A DNA stretch of 64,000 bases from Macropodus opercularis (Eukaryota > Chordata > Actinopteri > Anabantiformes > Osphronemidae): positions 248,001-312,000 of the forward strand of contig CM061103.1 of assembly GCA_030770545.1 (NCBI GenBank), given 5' to 3'. The position numbers and the translations under genes were made by a program. Under the pieces are notes generated by a model. That model was not told where the DNA came from. It saw only the letters and a list, made by a program, of their open reading frames with translations, and did no database searches. Positions 1 to 12,735 of the stretch are shown here, piece by piece (positions within the stretch are counted from its first letter, which is position 1; each line of letters opens with the position of its first letter).

Positions 1-2940
1 GACAGACGCTGCAAAGCACAGTAGTAGGTAGTAACACAGAGACTCCACCGCCCACTTTGACCTCTAATAAAATTAAGTAGTTCGACCCAAAGGATATAAG
101 TTATATCTCTAAAAAAGCTCTGCTGTGTTAGGTCGTATCACATTGTGCAGATGTACCTAAGAAAACGAGCTGTTTGTGTGTGTGAAACTGAAAAATACGG
201 TCCATTAAATGTTTTGCAGGTGAACTTTTATGGGCATGTAGCTTTCGTGATTCCAGGTGAATCAGTCTGGATTATTAGGACGTCTCGTCTATATACACAC
301 ACACAACACGTGTACTTAAAGAGAGAACAATGAAAGGTCAAGAAGGATTTCAGCAACACAATTCGTGGCCTTGTTCTCATATTTTACTGTAGGACCGTGT
401 TGGATCAGATCGGCCATCTCTCGCTCTCGGCATTAGAACCAATACTGCATTTATTGTATTAACATTTCTGACTTACTGTTACACCAAATACACTATTCGA
501 TGTCATATGCATGAACAAAATGATCAAAGAACAGAGCGTAAAAAGCTCCGCAGCGGGTGACGTAGCGCCGTTAGCTGCTATGGAAGCACGTGGAGATTTT
601 CCTTGATATGTGACGCAGCTGCCCAAAATGGTTCATCACGTCCAGTCACCTTTAAAGCACTAAAAACCAATCAACATGCAGCGATTCTATGTAAAAACAG
701 AAAAACAAATCAGCCTGAACTTGGAGAATCTCTGACCTTTGACATTCTTCATCCCAGTGAGCGTAAGGTGTGGTGCTGTCGCCACCTAGTGGACAGGTGT
801 GTAGCCGCACCTTTGGCTAAACAAAACAAACCAGTAGTTAACATATTTATCTCCACTACAAACAGCAGTAATGCGATAATCAATGCTAAGCTACAACGAC
901 AACTAAAAGGAATTGTTGTGGATCTAAAAGAGGCAGAGAAAGTAGGTCCAAGGATCAGTGCAGTGAAAGGCTCACGGCTACAGGCTTCAGATGTTAACAT
1001 ACCTGTCAAAAGCTATTAGCGCAGGTTTGACGAGTTCTGGGTTGTGTTCAGCTTGTTTTTATTTTCCTGTATTGCCGATGAGTAACGTGGGTTTATGGAT
1101 GGCCAGACTCTTCTAAACTACTGGAATGCTGCAGCAATTCACACTTACGTTCATACGCAGCTACACCAGTACCACCAGTACCACGCACCAGTACAAGGCT
1201 CCAGCCAGAACGACGGAGGCTTGGCCTGGACAGGTTCACCCGCGGCTACAGACGAGTCTTTGGGAGGAACCCGTAGAAAACACTGAAAGGCACCAGTGAG
1301 GCACCAGCACCAATACAAATAAAAGTAATTGCTTATTACAGCTGCAAACAGTTTTATTATCGTGACACCAGAGCAGCAGAACCAACAGTAGATACAGTAC
1401 ATTCATCAGAAACACAGGTACTGAAAGGCAGCATTTATAAAGGGCACTGACATTAAGGAAATAACTTCCGCACTGGGTTTATCAGTCATTATGAAGTCGG
1501 TTTAGATGCTGGATTGGTCCCTAATCAACAGATTAAACTAGTCTTGTTCTACATGAGACTGTTTGCAATCAAAAGGTAATAAAGCCTCAGTAAATTATTC
1601 GTTAACTATTAATTACAGATTAAAATCCCTTCATAAATGATTCCTTATCAGAATGTGCTACTGAAGCACACGGTTCAGCGGAACATACATCTGTCTGTAA
1701 GTCACTTGGTGTGTTGAGGTTTTGTGCCACTACTTGCTGTTTTAGTTTATGTACAGGTGCTACATCAAACCATGTGATTGGCTGCTAGCAATCAGGTGAA
1801 ATGCAGTGCAGAGAAACGAACACATTCAAACCAAAAGCAGGGGTGAACAAAGTAAAATAAAGTGAGCATTGTGTAGCGAGAAGTGGGTGTGTCTGTGAGA
1901 GGGTTCACATCTCAGTCTCAGCCAATAAGCTCTCACCTAGACCTGATGTCAGCAAAACCATCTGGGGGCTGGAGTCTGTAGGGTCAAAGAACAACATGTT
2001 TAGATCCACATGTAAAAGACCAGACCAGCTTCAGAACCTGTCCTTTACCAGAACAAAGTCAAATCTTACCCTCAGATCTGTCTTCTTTATTGAAAACTAG
2101 TCCGGCATAAAGCCCCAGAATACAACAGCACATTTGTTTTACACAAGTTCGTGTCCACCCAGTGAAGATGGTGTGTCAACAGGGGAGTGTGATGCTGTAC
2201 GCAGATGACACTCTGCTAACACCTAACCTGCACCTAGGGGATTTCCTCACTATGCTGTGGAATACAGTTTGGCCTTATCCTATTATTTTCCAATTGTTCC
2301 CATCTCACAAGTTGGACCTGAGCTTGTTTAATACAGTTTAAATATCCACTGGAGCCACTTTAATGTCTGTATGTTTAACCACAAGTACAGAAAGACTCAT
2401 GAAGCTCTAGATAAGCATTTAAATGAGTTTCAGAGGGAAAACCAGACTGAAATGTTCTAGGTTTTCAATATGTTATGGGCCGATTTGGTCAGTGTATGTA
2501 AACTACTAAATAATGAAGACTGGAAAGAGAAGGATCAGTTAGCCGAGCTCTGTTCAGACGTTCTGGAGTCTTTGCTGGTTATTGGGCCAAAAGGATGGAC
2601 GCCACCAGCAGCCAAAGGCCTGAAATGACTTTAGTAACGGATGGGTCGCTAGCATGTTGCTGGTTCACTGTACAGACACCAGAATAATGTGTCTCCTTCA
2701 AATCTAAATCCTCACTTAGACGATGCTGAAACTGTTTCTATTGTGTTCAAGCGACATGTTAGTACAGTAAAGGAAAAAAGCTCCACTTCTAAAATGCAAT
2801 GTGGTTATTTTAACTTCATTTGAATGGATTTCAAATTTCTCTACATACGTATCTGTTATCTTGTCTTTAACACAGTTGTCAGTTCTGTAAAACACATCAG
2901 CTGAAATAGAATATTACTGAATATTGCTTTAAATATTCAC
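1..2940. other. Gene-free stretch left of LRRC73
   Basis: No exon with convincing splice signals and protein similarity was seen here. The longest open stretch (603-1019, plus strand) reads into a generic low-complexity peptide without recognisable domains and is not called a gene. The only recognisable coding remnant is the reverse-transcriptase fragment near 2.19 kb. The right edge probably holds the distal 3' UTR of LRRC73. Confidence 0.6.
2165..2700 (+). mobile_element. Decayed LINE reverse-transcriptase fragment
   Basis: Around 2190-2222 the plus strand reads VMLYADDTLL, the YADD catalytic box of a reverse transcriptase as found in non-LTR retrotransposons. The reading frame breaks soon after, within about 130 bases. 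Scattered later stretches could be more of the same element, but frameshifts and stops prevent a firm extent. It is a dead copy. The family (L1-like or other) is not resolved. Confidence 0.45.
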
Positions 2941-2957
2941 TAGAACTAACAGGGATG

Positions 2958-2963
2958 TTTATT
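2958..2963 (-). terminator. LRRC73: Candidate poly(A) signal of LRRC73
   Basis: TTTATT on the plus strand is AATAAA on the minus strand, about 480 bases past the LRRC73 stop codon. It is the first canonical hexamer noticed downstream of that stop. No cleavage site can be confirmed from sequence alone. Confidence 0.35.
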
Positions 2964-3441
2964 GTGGTCTGGATTAGATACAAACCAGTTAAACCAGATT
3001 GACACATACTGCAGGTCACTGTTGTACAGAACACAGACGCTCACTGAGGACAGTACAGAACCAGATTATGACTAAATTAAACTACATCATATAATCAGTA
3101 AAACCAGTCAACGTTACCATTACTGTTGAACCACAAGTTACTGTGGTAACTACACCAGTAATGAAAACCCGGAACCGTGGAACCAGGGAACCTGGTGCGC
3201 TGGTAGAACAGTACCAGTAGAAATATGAACAATAGCATAATAGCAAAGATCAACTATAAAACTGGACCAGTCTTGGTACAGTAGAACCACTAAGACAACA
3301 TGGACCAGTAGGACCAGTTCACCGCACTTGTTCCTAACTGGATTCGTGGTTTAGTGCGAACCAGTTCCCGACCTTTTAATTCTGTGGTCTGGTAGGAAAT
3401 TGGATCTGGATAGTCCACAGGTGAGGACGGGGTAAAGAGTG

Positions 3442-5520
3442 TCAGCCCTTACTGCTGTGGGGGATCCAGATGGGGTTCTGGTACTTGTCTGTGATTGGCT
3501 GGTACTTGTCTCGGATGGGTGGATACTTGACTCTGATTGGCAGAAGGGCACAGTTGGGGGCAGGGCTCGGCTGCCGGGGCAGAGCGTCTCTGTCGTCGTC
3601 GTCTTCTCCTTCGGACAACAGGTCGCAGATCTGCTGCTGGAGCTCAGGGCTGATATTGTTCTCCGCCAGAACCAGGACCCGCAGACTGGTTGGGTAGTTC
3701 TCCACCATGTCCAAGAACACCTGGACACAGAGACCGTCATTCAAAACGCTGAACAGCTCTGACACTAACACTCATATTAACACAATTGATCGGTCAATCA
3801 ACGATGGCTCAACCTGTGCTGATTGGTTGGTCAGTCCGGTCCCTTCTAGGTCCAGCACCTCCAGGGTTCTACTGGAGGCCACAGAAACTGCTAACATCCC
3901 TGCAATCTGGTCACCTGGTGGAAGAACCAGAACACCACCTGTCAGAAACAAACTTCACCAAACAACAGAACCACTGGAACCACAATTATTTCCAACAAAA
4001 CTAATCCTGAACCTTAACCACAGCACAGTCTGTTCTGGGTCAGACTTACTTTATGAAGAGGCTTTGTTATCTCTCGGGCCTCTGGACCCATCAAGTCCAT
4101 TTGGAATGCAGAACGGTCGTGATAACTATGGTTTCAGTCCACGCTTTGTCCACATAACCATGAGAAGAAGAACACAGACAGGTCGTGTACTTACCCAGCG
4201 GGTTGTAGTCCAAGTTCAGGACTCGAAGCTGTGAGCTGTGAGCAACAGCAATGGCGAGACGGGCCCAGCCTTTACAGCTGATTCCTGGGTTGGCGCTCAG
4301 AGTCAGCTCCCTCAGACCTGCACACAACCAAACACCACACGGATCCTCAGACACTGATCAGGAGGAGCCAGTTGCTTGGTTACCAGGATGTTAAAACCCA
4401 AACAATGTTGACAGCACTTTGTTCATGGCGACTGGACTAATCCACAGAAGGTGAACTATGCTACCGCTATGAATCATTTCCTTTCTAAGCTCTGGAGGAC
4501 AGACCGGCAGCAGGTGATCCAGCTCAGGTCCAAAACGGTGATCCCATAAAAAATTCAGATTCTGCCATCAGAGGCTCACATTACAACCAGCGCCAGGTAA
4601 CAGCTGTTCTCCTGGTGAAGACTAGACAGTGATGAAGAGTCAACATCCTCCCCTCTCTGCAGGGACATCTAAGCTGCGAATGCCGTCCTGAGCCCGTCCA
4701 CTGGATCGAACCATTGTGAAACCACAGCTTCCAGATTAAATATTGCTTCTCTGTAGTGGTTGGCTAGCTAGACACCGACGCCTGCAAATGAACAAGCTCA
4801 GCTGATCCCTCACAGCTGGAAGGAGCTGGTTTAGATCCACCAGCCAAGTGCTTCCGTGTGGGGTTGTCTCACCCGGAGCCAAACTTGACTCGTAGGACAA
4901 TGTTCGGGTACACGTTACCTGACTTTGCTCCATCTGGTGGCAGCATCCCACAGATCAGACCCAGGGCCTCATCCCCAAGCATGCAGTCCCCCAGGTCCAG
5001 ACAGACCAGCGTTGGGTGTGTTGACAGGGCTGAGTTCAGGGTCACCAGGCCCGCATCCAACAGTGGACTGCCGTGGAGACTAGAGGAGACAGAGTTGAAG
5101 TCAATCAAAGAATAGCTCGCATGGTCCCCAGAGGATGAATCCTCGTGGTTCAGGTGACCTCCCTGATGTCCTGGAGGATTCATCAGTGGGTTATTTAGTC
5201 TATTGAAGTCGTATTAAACTAAACGCTGCCGTCGGCTGGTCTACTCACAACAGGGTCTGCAGAGATCGGTTGGTTTTCAGGGCATCGGCCAGGTGTCGAG
5301 TTCGACTGATGCCGGAGACGACGCCCAGGTTGAGGTTGAGCTGAGCCAGCGACCGGGACTCGGCGACGCTGCGGCAGACGTGTCCAAAGTCGCGGTCGGA
5401 GAGCTGGCAGCCGCGGACAGACAGCAGCCGGACGCCGTCCTCCTTCAGACTCTCGCAGATGTCCTGGACTTCAGCCGCTGACAGCAGCTCCCCCGTGATC
5501 TGAATGGAGGCTGGCAGCAT
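3442..5520 (-). CDS. LRRC73: LRRC73, leucine-rich repeat containing 73
   Basis: Five exons (5249-5520, 4919-5079, 4195-4317, 3814-3914, 3442-3720) join in phase into 311 residues, close to the human length of about 316. The start MLPASIQITGE matches the known LRRC73 N-terminus. Ribonuclease-inhibitor-like leucine-rich repeats follow through the whole protein, for example LRVLNLDYNPLG and LEVLDLEGTGLTN, with the conserved MLPPDGAKSG loop at the exon 2 end. The repeats suggest a protein-binding scaffold, but the function of LRRC73 is not established. After an acidic stretch (SEGEDDDD) the C-terminus contains three short tandem units of the form (I/V)xxKYxP that I do not recall from the mammalian protein. 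A 5' UTR exon probably lies near 5.97-6.35 kb, where a minus-strand donor (GTGAGT) is visible at about 5965. Identification is firm. Confidence 0.93.
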
Positions 5521-6350
5521 CTTGGGCTGAACTGGGAGCACTGGAAAGGACAAGCAGCCACTGAATGAATAACACGAGCTACTGGACGGGTCCCAGTGAA
5601 GTGGCTCCAACACAACGTCATCATGTTGGATGGAGAGCTGGCTCCTGTTTCAGGTGGACGGATTTAAGCACATTTATAAGAGATGATTTAGTCTGAGTCC
5701 AGACAGGAAATCACAACCTTCACGAACGGAACCAAGTCAACAGTTGAAACATGAGTCAAACGCCATCGTCAGCTGCTGAAGACAATCCAACCCAACTGTT
5801 TCCTACAAGTCCCATGAGTCCCAGCTGTACCAAGTCAACAGTTGAAACATGAGTCAAACGCCATCGTCAGCTGCTGAAGACAATCCAACCCAACTGTTTC
5901 CTACAAGTCCCATGAGTCCCAGCTGTACCGTAACGCGCTAACCAGCCTCAGTGATTACTCACCGTGTCTGATCATTAACGCGCTCATTTGGCTACTGATC
6001 AGCTGATTATTCAAACGCTCAATTAACCTGTTCAATGATTGATCAGCTCACGCGGGGAGGGTCGAGATTCTCTCTCGCTGATGTCATCATTCGTTGATCC
6101 GGTTCCTCTGATCCCGCCACAGGCCGTTCGGGTTCTGATCCACGGTGGCGGACATCAGAAGCGGCCGATCCGGGACCTGGAGTCAATGGCTGCTGTTGGA
6201 GCAGGAGCCGCGGAGGCGCCGGTGTGGTGCAGACCGAGCCGGTCTGTCGGTGGCTCGGCTCGACGAGTCCCGGTGTTTCTGCAGGTGTCGGCAGAGAGGA
6301 GTCGGGGGGACGGCTCACTCTGACGCGTTTACCGGAACCGAACAGCAACT
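5521..6350 (-). promoter_or_regulatory. LRRC73: LRRC73 5' region with a probable non-coding exon
   Basis: The stretch upstream of the LRRC73 start turns CpG-rich from about 6.04 to 6.35 kb, as expected for a vertebrate promoter. A minus-strand splice donor near 5965 suggests a non-coding first exon lies in the CpG-rich part. A 98-bp tandem duplication lies in what would be intron 1. No TATA box was identified. Confidence 0.4.
5731..5928. repeat. 98-bp direct tandem duplication
   Basis: Two adjacent copies begin at 5731 and 5829 with the same start (ACCAAGTCAACAGTTGAAAC) and run side by side without visible differences to about 5928. The perfect identity points to a recent event. It lies in the presumed first intron or promoter of LRRC73. 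Confidence 0.9.
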
Positions 6351-6842
6351 GTTACTATTGTACAAGTGCCTTTATCGTTTGTTAATCGGAGTCCTTTTTA
6401 TTAAATTAGGACCTAAAATATATTTGACAAAAATGAAAAGTACAAGTTAAAGCAAAACTGTAATTGCCAGGAAAATTTTTATATTTGAAAATCTTTTTTA
6501 AAAAATAGTACATTACATAAAAATACATTTGTACAGAGCTTCCCCAATCGGTTATCAAACATTGCATTAAGTATATGTTTGCCTTTCTTGTCTAAACGTC
6601 TTCAATATTTTATTCCAACCAGTAGAAAATATTTAATCATCAGAGTGACACATCTTCGTTTTGGGCGATCTTTACCGCTATTACGTCAGTGAGTCGCGTT
6701 TTTAATCCTTGTCGGTCTGTGACGTAACGTGAAAAAAGGGTTTCTTGATGCTTTAATTAACAGTCGTCTTAATTATTGATTAGCTGCTGGTTGATCAACC
6801 TCAGCTGAGACGTTGAAACTACATCTCACAGCTTCAGACAAA

Positions 6843-8060
6843 GGTCTCGTTTCTGTCCTTGTCCTGTTAGATCTTAGTTCAGCATTTGATAGATCACACG
6901 ATTCTATTGCAGAGACTGGAACATAGTTGGATTAAAGGCAAAGCACTGGGATGGTTTCAGTCTTATCTGTTGAACAGATTCCAGTTTGTTCATGTTTATG
7001 ATCAATCTTCCATCTGCACAAAAAATTGGCTTTGTTGTTCCACAGGTTTCTGTGCTTGGTCCAATACTTTTCAGTCTTTACATGTCTCCCCTTGGTGATA
7101 TTACTAGAAAACACTGTATAAATTTGTCCATGAAACCAGAGGAAACAAACCAATTAGTTAAACGTCAGACTTGTTTAACAGACATCAAATCCTGGATGTC
7201 CCATAACTTTCTACAACTAAACTCAGATCAAACTGAGGTTATTTATTATAATTGGTGCTAAAACCACAGAGACTCATTATTGAATCAGGTTGTTTCTCTG
7301 GACGACATAACGTCAGCTTCAGGTTCTACTGTAGGAACCTTGGTGTCATCTTTGACCCAGTTCTCTCCTTTACATCCTACAGTATATAAATCTCTAAACC
7401 TCCTACTTCCACCTGAGGAATGTTGCTAAAATGAGGAGCATCCTGTCACAGAGTGATGCTGAAACATGAATCCCTGCATTAGTTCCTCCAGGCTGGACGA
7501 CTGTGTCTCCCTGCTCATAGTTTGAACCAGTGACTCTTTAAAAGCCTCCAGTTAATTCAAATGCTGCAGCAGAGTCTGACTGGACTCAGGAAGAGACGTC
7601 ACATTTCTCCTACATCAGCTTCTCTGTCCTGTCAAATCTAGGATAGAATTAAATTCTTCTCCTCTTCCAAAGCTCTTCATAATAAAGCTCCATCTTGTCT
7701 TAGACCTCGTGGCTCCTTCTGCTCCAACAGAACCTTGCTTCTCAGAGCTGGTCTACTGGTGGTTCCTAGAGTTTCTACCTGTAGAACGGGAGGCAGAGCC
7801 TTTAGCTCCAAGCTCCTCTATGTGGAACCAGCTTCCAGTTCAGGTTCTAGCAGCAGACGCCCTCTCTGCTTTAAAACTAGGCTGAAACCTTCCTTTCTGA
7901 CAAAGCTGATGGTTCCAGATGGTTCTGGTTCCTCTGATCCATCTCTTAGTTCAGCTGCTACAGGCTTAGATGCTGGAACCTCCTTCATTCACTGAGCTCC
8001 TCTGGTTTTCTATCTATTCCATCCACTAACATGCCTCCATGTCCACGTGTGACCAAGTTC
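6843..8060 (+). mobile_element. Decayed LINE (CR1/L2/Rex-type) open reading frame
   Basis: The plus strand, over several frames, encodes fragments of the reverse transcriptase of a common teleost non-LTR element. These include ALGWFQSYL near 6940, a VPQxSVLGPILFSLYM block near 7040 (the usual VPQGS box, here altered), an NxxKPEETNQLVK-like stretch near 7130, and a late GLLVVPRVS/GGRAFS block near 7750. Frameshifts and stops interrupt it and the endonuclease part is missing. It is a 5'-truncated inactive copy lying between LRRC73 and MEA1. Confidence 0.75.
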
Positions 8061-8560
8061 TTTTCTCTCCTTCCAGTAAAATAGGAATTTTTTCATGAAG
8101 CCCTTTAGGTCTTTTACTTTGATTATGTACCATCAGCTGAAAAAGGTTTCACAGATGAAATGAAAGTTCTTGAAATACTTCTACTTTTTCAGAGATGGAC
8201 CATTTGAAAATGAATTTAGACATTTACGTTGTAAGATCACACTTATTTTATAATAAATTAATTAATTTAACAAGGTCTTATTTGAGAAATGACTGGTTTT
8301 TATCGTTATTGGTGCATTAATGTGTTCATCACTTTAGAAGTTTAGAACATGTGAATTACATTACAAACAGCTGAGTTGACATTTTGAGAGAGATTAAAAA
8401 CTCTTAACATACAAGTGTCATTGTATCATCTGTTTTATATTTTATATTAATATTATTATCTGAATACTGCTGACAAGAATAAACTTAAAGGGGAAATACA
8501 AAAGCTCAAAGACGCGTATTTACCTTTTCAGATCATTTTAACCTGATTTTGTTTCGAGTC
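8061..8560. other. AT-rich spacer upstream of MEA1
   Basis: Nothing recognisable was seen. It is AT-rich DNA between the LINE remnant and the GC-richer MEA1 promoter. Confidence 0.5.
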
Positions 8561-8671
8561 ACTGTCGTTCTGGGTCGTGACGGACGTCCGGTCAGCTGCT
8601 GCAGCGGCTAACGGCTAACAGCTAACAGCTAACAGCCGAAGCTCCGGGCGCACAGACAGACGGGCTGACAG
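8560..8671 (+). promoter_or_regulatory. MEA1: MEA1 non-coding first exon and core promoter
   Basis: GC-richer DNA holding a short run of GCTAAC units (about 8604-8635) is followed by a good splice donor, GACAG|GTAAGA, at 8671/8672. The next acceptor in the gene is at 9468/9469, just before the start codon exon. The most economical reading is a non-coding exon 1 ending at 8671. The transcription start site is not determined. Confidence 0.45.
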
Positions 8672-9483
8672 GTAAGACGGGAGACTCGGCGCCTGTCTGT
8701 AACTCGTAGTTCTGGCAAGACGCGAAGAAGAGAAAGTGTAACAACAGAAGCACCTGACACATTTATTCCAGAGTAAGACGGCCGCTGCTGGCTTCATTAG
8801 CCGTTAGCATCCCCGGTGCTTTCTGTGGGTTAGCCGTTAGCATGTAGCATTCAGTAAAGGCAGGTTTCCTTCACTCGAAACATTCGGAGTCAGACTTATT
8901 TCAAGCAGTTGTTCTTTATCGGCCGTAAAAAGTCAAATCTGCTGTTTTACTCGGTTCGCGTCGAGAAGTGAACGAACCAGCTACGGACGGACGGACGGAG
9001 CTGTGGCGGCTCCAGCTCTGGTTCGGGCACAGGTGGATCCTGGTTAGATGAGTTGTTGGACTAAGGTTGAACTAAGGTTGAACTAAGGTTGGCGGCTACG
9101 CGCTGACCGCTGACCGTGGATCAGCGGTCAGACACTGGGAGTCTGCCTGATGAGCATGTCTTCATCAGCAGCAACAGCGCGATGCTCCTGAAAACACGTA
9201 GACATTTAAGCCGGGATCCCACACGTGAGCTTGTCAGGCTGCTTCGACGGAACGAAGGTCCAAGCAGCTGTTTTCCAGAACCGCCGGCTGTGACCATGTG
9301 GCGAAGGCCACTGGATGCGACGGCGCCGTCCTAGTTAGGAGTCAACCCGCAGACACTGTGGGCAGTGAAATGTGTCTAAAGCCTTCGGTGCAGGCTGAAA
9401 TAAAGCGGCTTTTGCTGGAACTGTTTTCAGCTGCACATTGATCCGCGTTTGACCCGTTTCCTCCACAGCTGCTGCGTCTGTGG

Positions 9484-10413
9484 ATGGAAGTGTGCAGCTC
9501 AGCAATGGGACCAGAGAGAGTCTTACCGAGCTCCGAGGAGGACTTGGGGGAGGAAGAGCGCCCGGGTGATGGAGCACTGCTGCCTGTGTGGAGCGGTGGG
9601 GAGGAGGCAGCTGAGGGGGAGGAGGAGGAGGAGGAGGTGGAGGTGAACAGCGGAGGATATTACTATCAGCCTCTGAACCAGGACCCCGACGGCGAGCAGC
9701 TGGAGGACGGGGAGGCGGAGCAGCTGCAGGAGGTGCAGCAAAGGATAGAGGTGAGTCCTTCAACACTGATGCTGTTGTAGTTTCAGTGAAAAAGCATCAA
9801 ACGTCCTGAGGAGTAAGTATTGAACGGATGATGTCACACCTGCTGCGTTTGACAGGACCCACTTCTGTACCGGTAGAAAGATCAGAAGCTGAGATATTAC
9901 TGCATCGCATGTGGTTCTCCCCAACAGGTGATGGGTCTCCACCTGCCTGAAGCGCCGCCTCCTGACAGCGATGAGGAGGACGACCCCGAGGGGGCGGCGG
10001 CCCTCAGGAGCCGAGCTTCCATCCCCATGGATGCAGGTCAGACTCGCACGTCCCTGCCAGTGAGGTCGTTAGAGCAAATCGGTTTTAGTTTTGACACTTT
10101 GAGTTGATTAAGACTTGGTTTGAGCCTCAAACAGTTAAATGAAGATGAAATTAGAATCGAACTGAGGTGGAACAGTGGAGACCTGTGGGTGACACCCAGT
10201 AAAACTACAAGTGAAAGTACTTTGTTTGCAGACCACGTGGAGCTGGTGAAGCGGACCATGGCAGCTGTGGCGCTGCCGTCTCTGGGCGTGCCCGCCTGGG
10301 CCCGAGAGATCTCAGATGACCAGTGGACGGACATGGTGCAGCACACGCTGCAGAGCCGGCAGAGCGCCGGCGGCCTGCGCCTTAGCCGCAGGGGCAACCT
10401 CAGCGGACCCTGA
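9484..10413 (+). CDS. MEA1: MEA1, male-enhanced antigen 1
   Basis: Three coding exons (9484-9750, 9928-10036, 10232-10413) join in phase into 185 residues, the expected size. The ATG at 9484 follows an acceptor at 9468. A second in-frame Met, MGPERV, seven residues on matches the start of mammalian MEA1 even better and could be the real start. Hallmarks are the acidic Glu run, YYYQPLNQDPD, the MGLHLPEAPPPDS block and the strongly conserved C-terminal block with HVELVKRTMA and VPAWAREISDDQW. The protein is small, acidic and linked to spermatogenesis, with no known enzymatic role. It is transcribed toward PPP2R5D, and the same tail-to-tail pairing exists in mammals. An AATAAA lies at 10932-10937. 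Confidence 0.95.
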
Positions 10414-10931
10414 ATGCACCGCTGACGCTTCAGGAACACTGACATGGTCTGTAAAAGCGTTGAAGATGTGAATGTCTAACCAGCTGAGAGTCAACATTTT
10501 GTCTTTGATGACATGAAAATATGAGCGAAGCTGCTTCAAAGTGATACGTTTTTATTCATCACACCTTGACAAACGTTTGATTCTGATCTCGTACCAAACG
10601 ACGTCACGTTAACCTGTACTTAAAAACTAACATGTTCAGTTTGAAGCTATCAATTTCTGGTCACTGAGCTGTTGAAGGGTTGAAAGTGATGGTTCTCATC
10701 ACCTGTTGCCTCCAGATCACGGGAGAAGTCGACTGTGACTTTGTGCGGTTGCTTTTATGATGACGTTTCTGTGACTCGGCTCCATCGCGTGTTCTGGACA
10801 GCTTGAAATAATCAACAGGTCCAGTGTTTGATGCTTCTGTGATCTCAGACGCCTGCAGAAGATGCGACTGAGTCTGTGATCCATCCAGGTTAAGTATTTT
10901 ACTTCCACCACTCCTGGCAAAATATTAGTGA

Positions 10932-10937
10932 ATAAAA
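10932..10937 (+). terminator. MEA1: Candidate poly(A) signal of MEA1
   Basis: AATAAA on the plus strand, about 520 bases after the MEA1 stop codon. Confidence 0.4.
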
Positions 10938-10939
10938 AC

Positions 10940-12735
10940 AAAGGATTCAAATTCTGTTGTGAAGCCAGTGCGAGTTTTAACAATGTGTGATATGGCTACA
11001 CAGAGATCTACAACTACAGCTGCAAACACTTCTTGATTAGTTTGTTGAAGATTTCTAACTTTCCTTTAAGCCATTTTGCAAACTCACTTTCTTTGGTTGT
11101 TTTGCTTCTGGGCTGTAAAGAAAAATATACAGTTGAGTCAAAACAGGCCTGTGATCAGTTGCTGATCTGCAGATAATCGTCAGCGGCTCCTAGTTTTGTG
11201 TGAAGTGTATGGTTGCGTTCCAGATGACAGCTTTCTCGTGAATTCGTTGAATCTGTTGCTGTAAAACAAACTGTCAAACATTTCCACTTTATTTCTTTTC
11301 TTCTGTTCATACATGATCTGTACAAAATCAGACTTGACTATGTAATGTTTTACCTAATTAAAGTACGACACATGTACAGGAAGCAGCGTTCACATCATTT
11401 TAGTGGCAGGACCTTTTAGACTTTCAATTGCGATTTTTACTCAGCTCAACTGTACTAAATTATCTTCAAAACATTTGTAATCTGAAGATCAGTAAACTGT
11501 TTGCATCTTGTGGCACATTGGAACAAATCAAACCAACGGAAAATACATTTTTCTTGGGTTTGACCCGTTTATGAAAACATAGCTGGATGTTTGTTCTATT
11601 CTGAACGAGCTCCACATTTGACACATAGCTTAAGTAAACCTGGGCAGTTGACGCTCCTACAGTTTCCCTCTGGACTTGTCTGTGGATCATCAGCGTGACT
11701 CAACCAACACAATGAAAGTGTGTGAAAACTGCAGATTTTCTGAGCTGAATACATCAGATGAGGCGGCGAAAAGTCAACATCATACTACCTCAAACACTGA
11801 AGGCGTGGATCGGACTCAAAGCTCCCGAAAAATCTGAGTTCTCCTAATCTCCTATGGGTCCTGAACGCCTCTGCAGGGGGTGTTTGACCTGATGAGTGGC
11901 GGCTACATGTTCAGACAAACATTCAGATCAGAGGTTGTCAGTGGACAAAGGACAAGACAACAAACCCCCATGCAAACGTCTCTCTGGTTTAAACTCTGAC
12001 GCAGCAAAACAAATCCCAACAGAAAATGTCAAGTGTGTTTGTGGGTTTTACTGGATACTGTCTACATTCACTGCGTCTCTCATCTCGGTCCGTCTAAACC
12101 TGCTTCAGTCTGGAATTCGCTGCAGATCCGTTCTGCCACACGATTGGTCAGGTCAAGTGGAGGAAGATGCAGCTGTAGTTGGAGAACAGAGTCTGTGAAC
12201 TCGCTGGTGCTGCAATCAGGAGTGTGGTGGACTTTCATTCCACTACAGGACCCTCGTCTTCTGGCTGTGACGTTGTGTTGTGTCGTGTCCCTGCATGGCC
12301 TCATGAAGCGATGTTAAAAGGCGAAGCTGTAAAAGAGGGAGCTAAAGGACATTTTCAGAAGCGTCAGCTTTCACTGTTCCTCTGCTTGCAAAGTCAAGAA
12401 AGGTCTGAGTGGAAACCAAAGCCGAACCACAAACACTGAATGGACTTGCAGTTGCAGCATGATGCTGCGTGCGGGACGGGAGTCGGTCACCTGCACACAC
12501 CTGATGGCAGCAGCAGTCGTGTGGGTGATATTGAAACAGCAGCAGGTGGGTGAAGCAGGTGCTGGAGGTGAAGCTGATCCCTCGTACTTTAAACACCACG
12601 TGAACAGACGGAGCTTGTACAGTGACACAGGTGAGAGGGCGTTTCTTCCAATGCAGCGTCAGCTCCAGCCTGGTCGGACCCCAGGCCAGCTTCTCCGTGA
12701 CCTCCCAGTAGAGAAGTACAGGACGCGACCCCTGG
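10940..12735 (-). other. PPP2R5D: Convergent intergenic region / PPP2R5D 3' UTR
   Basis: This DNA lies between the ends of MEA1 and PPP2R5D. No coding exon was recognised. The first minus-strand AATAAA noticed after the PPP2R5D stop is at 11288-11293 (TTTATT on the plus strand), implying a 3' UTR of about 1.4 kb. The two transcripts would then end a few hundred bases apart. Confidence 0.4.

Noticed and set aside
603..1019. A 138-codon plus-strand open frame
   Set aside because: There is no recognisable domain, no flanking splice signals fitting a gene model and no neighbouring exons. A dispersed-repeat-like phrase is inside it. Length alone is weak evidence here.
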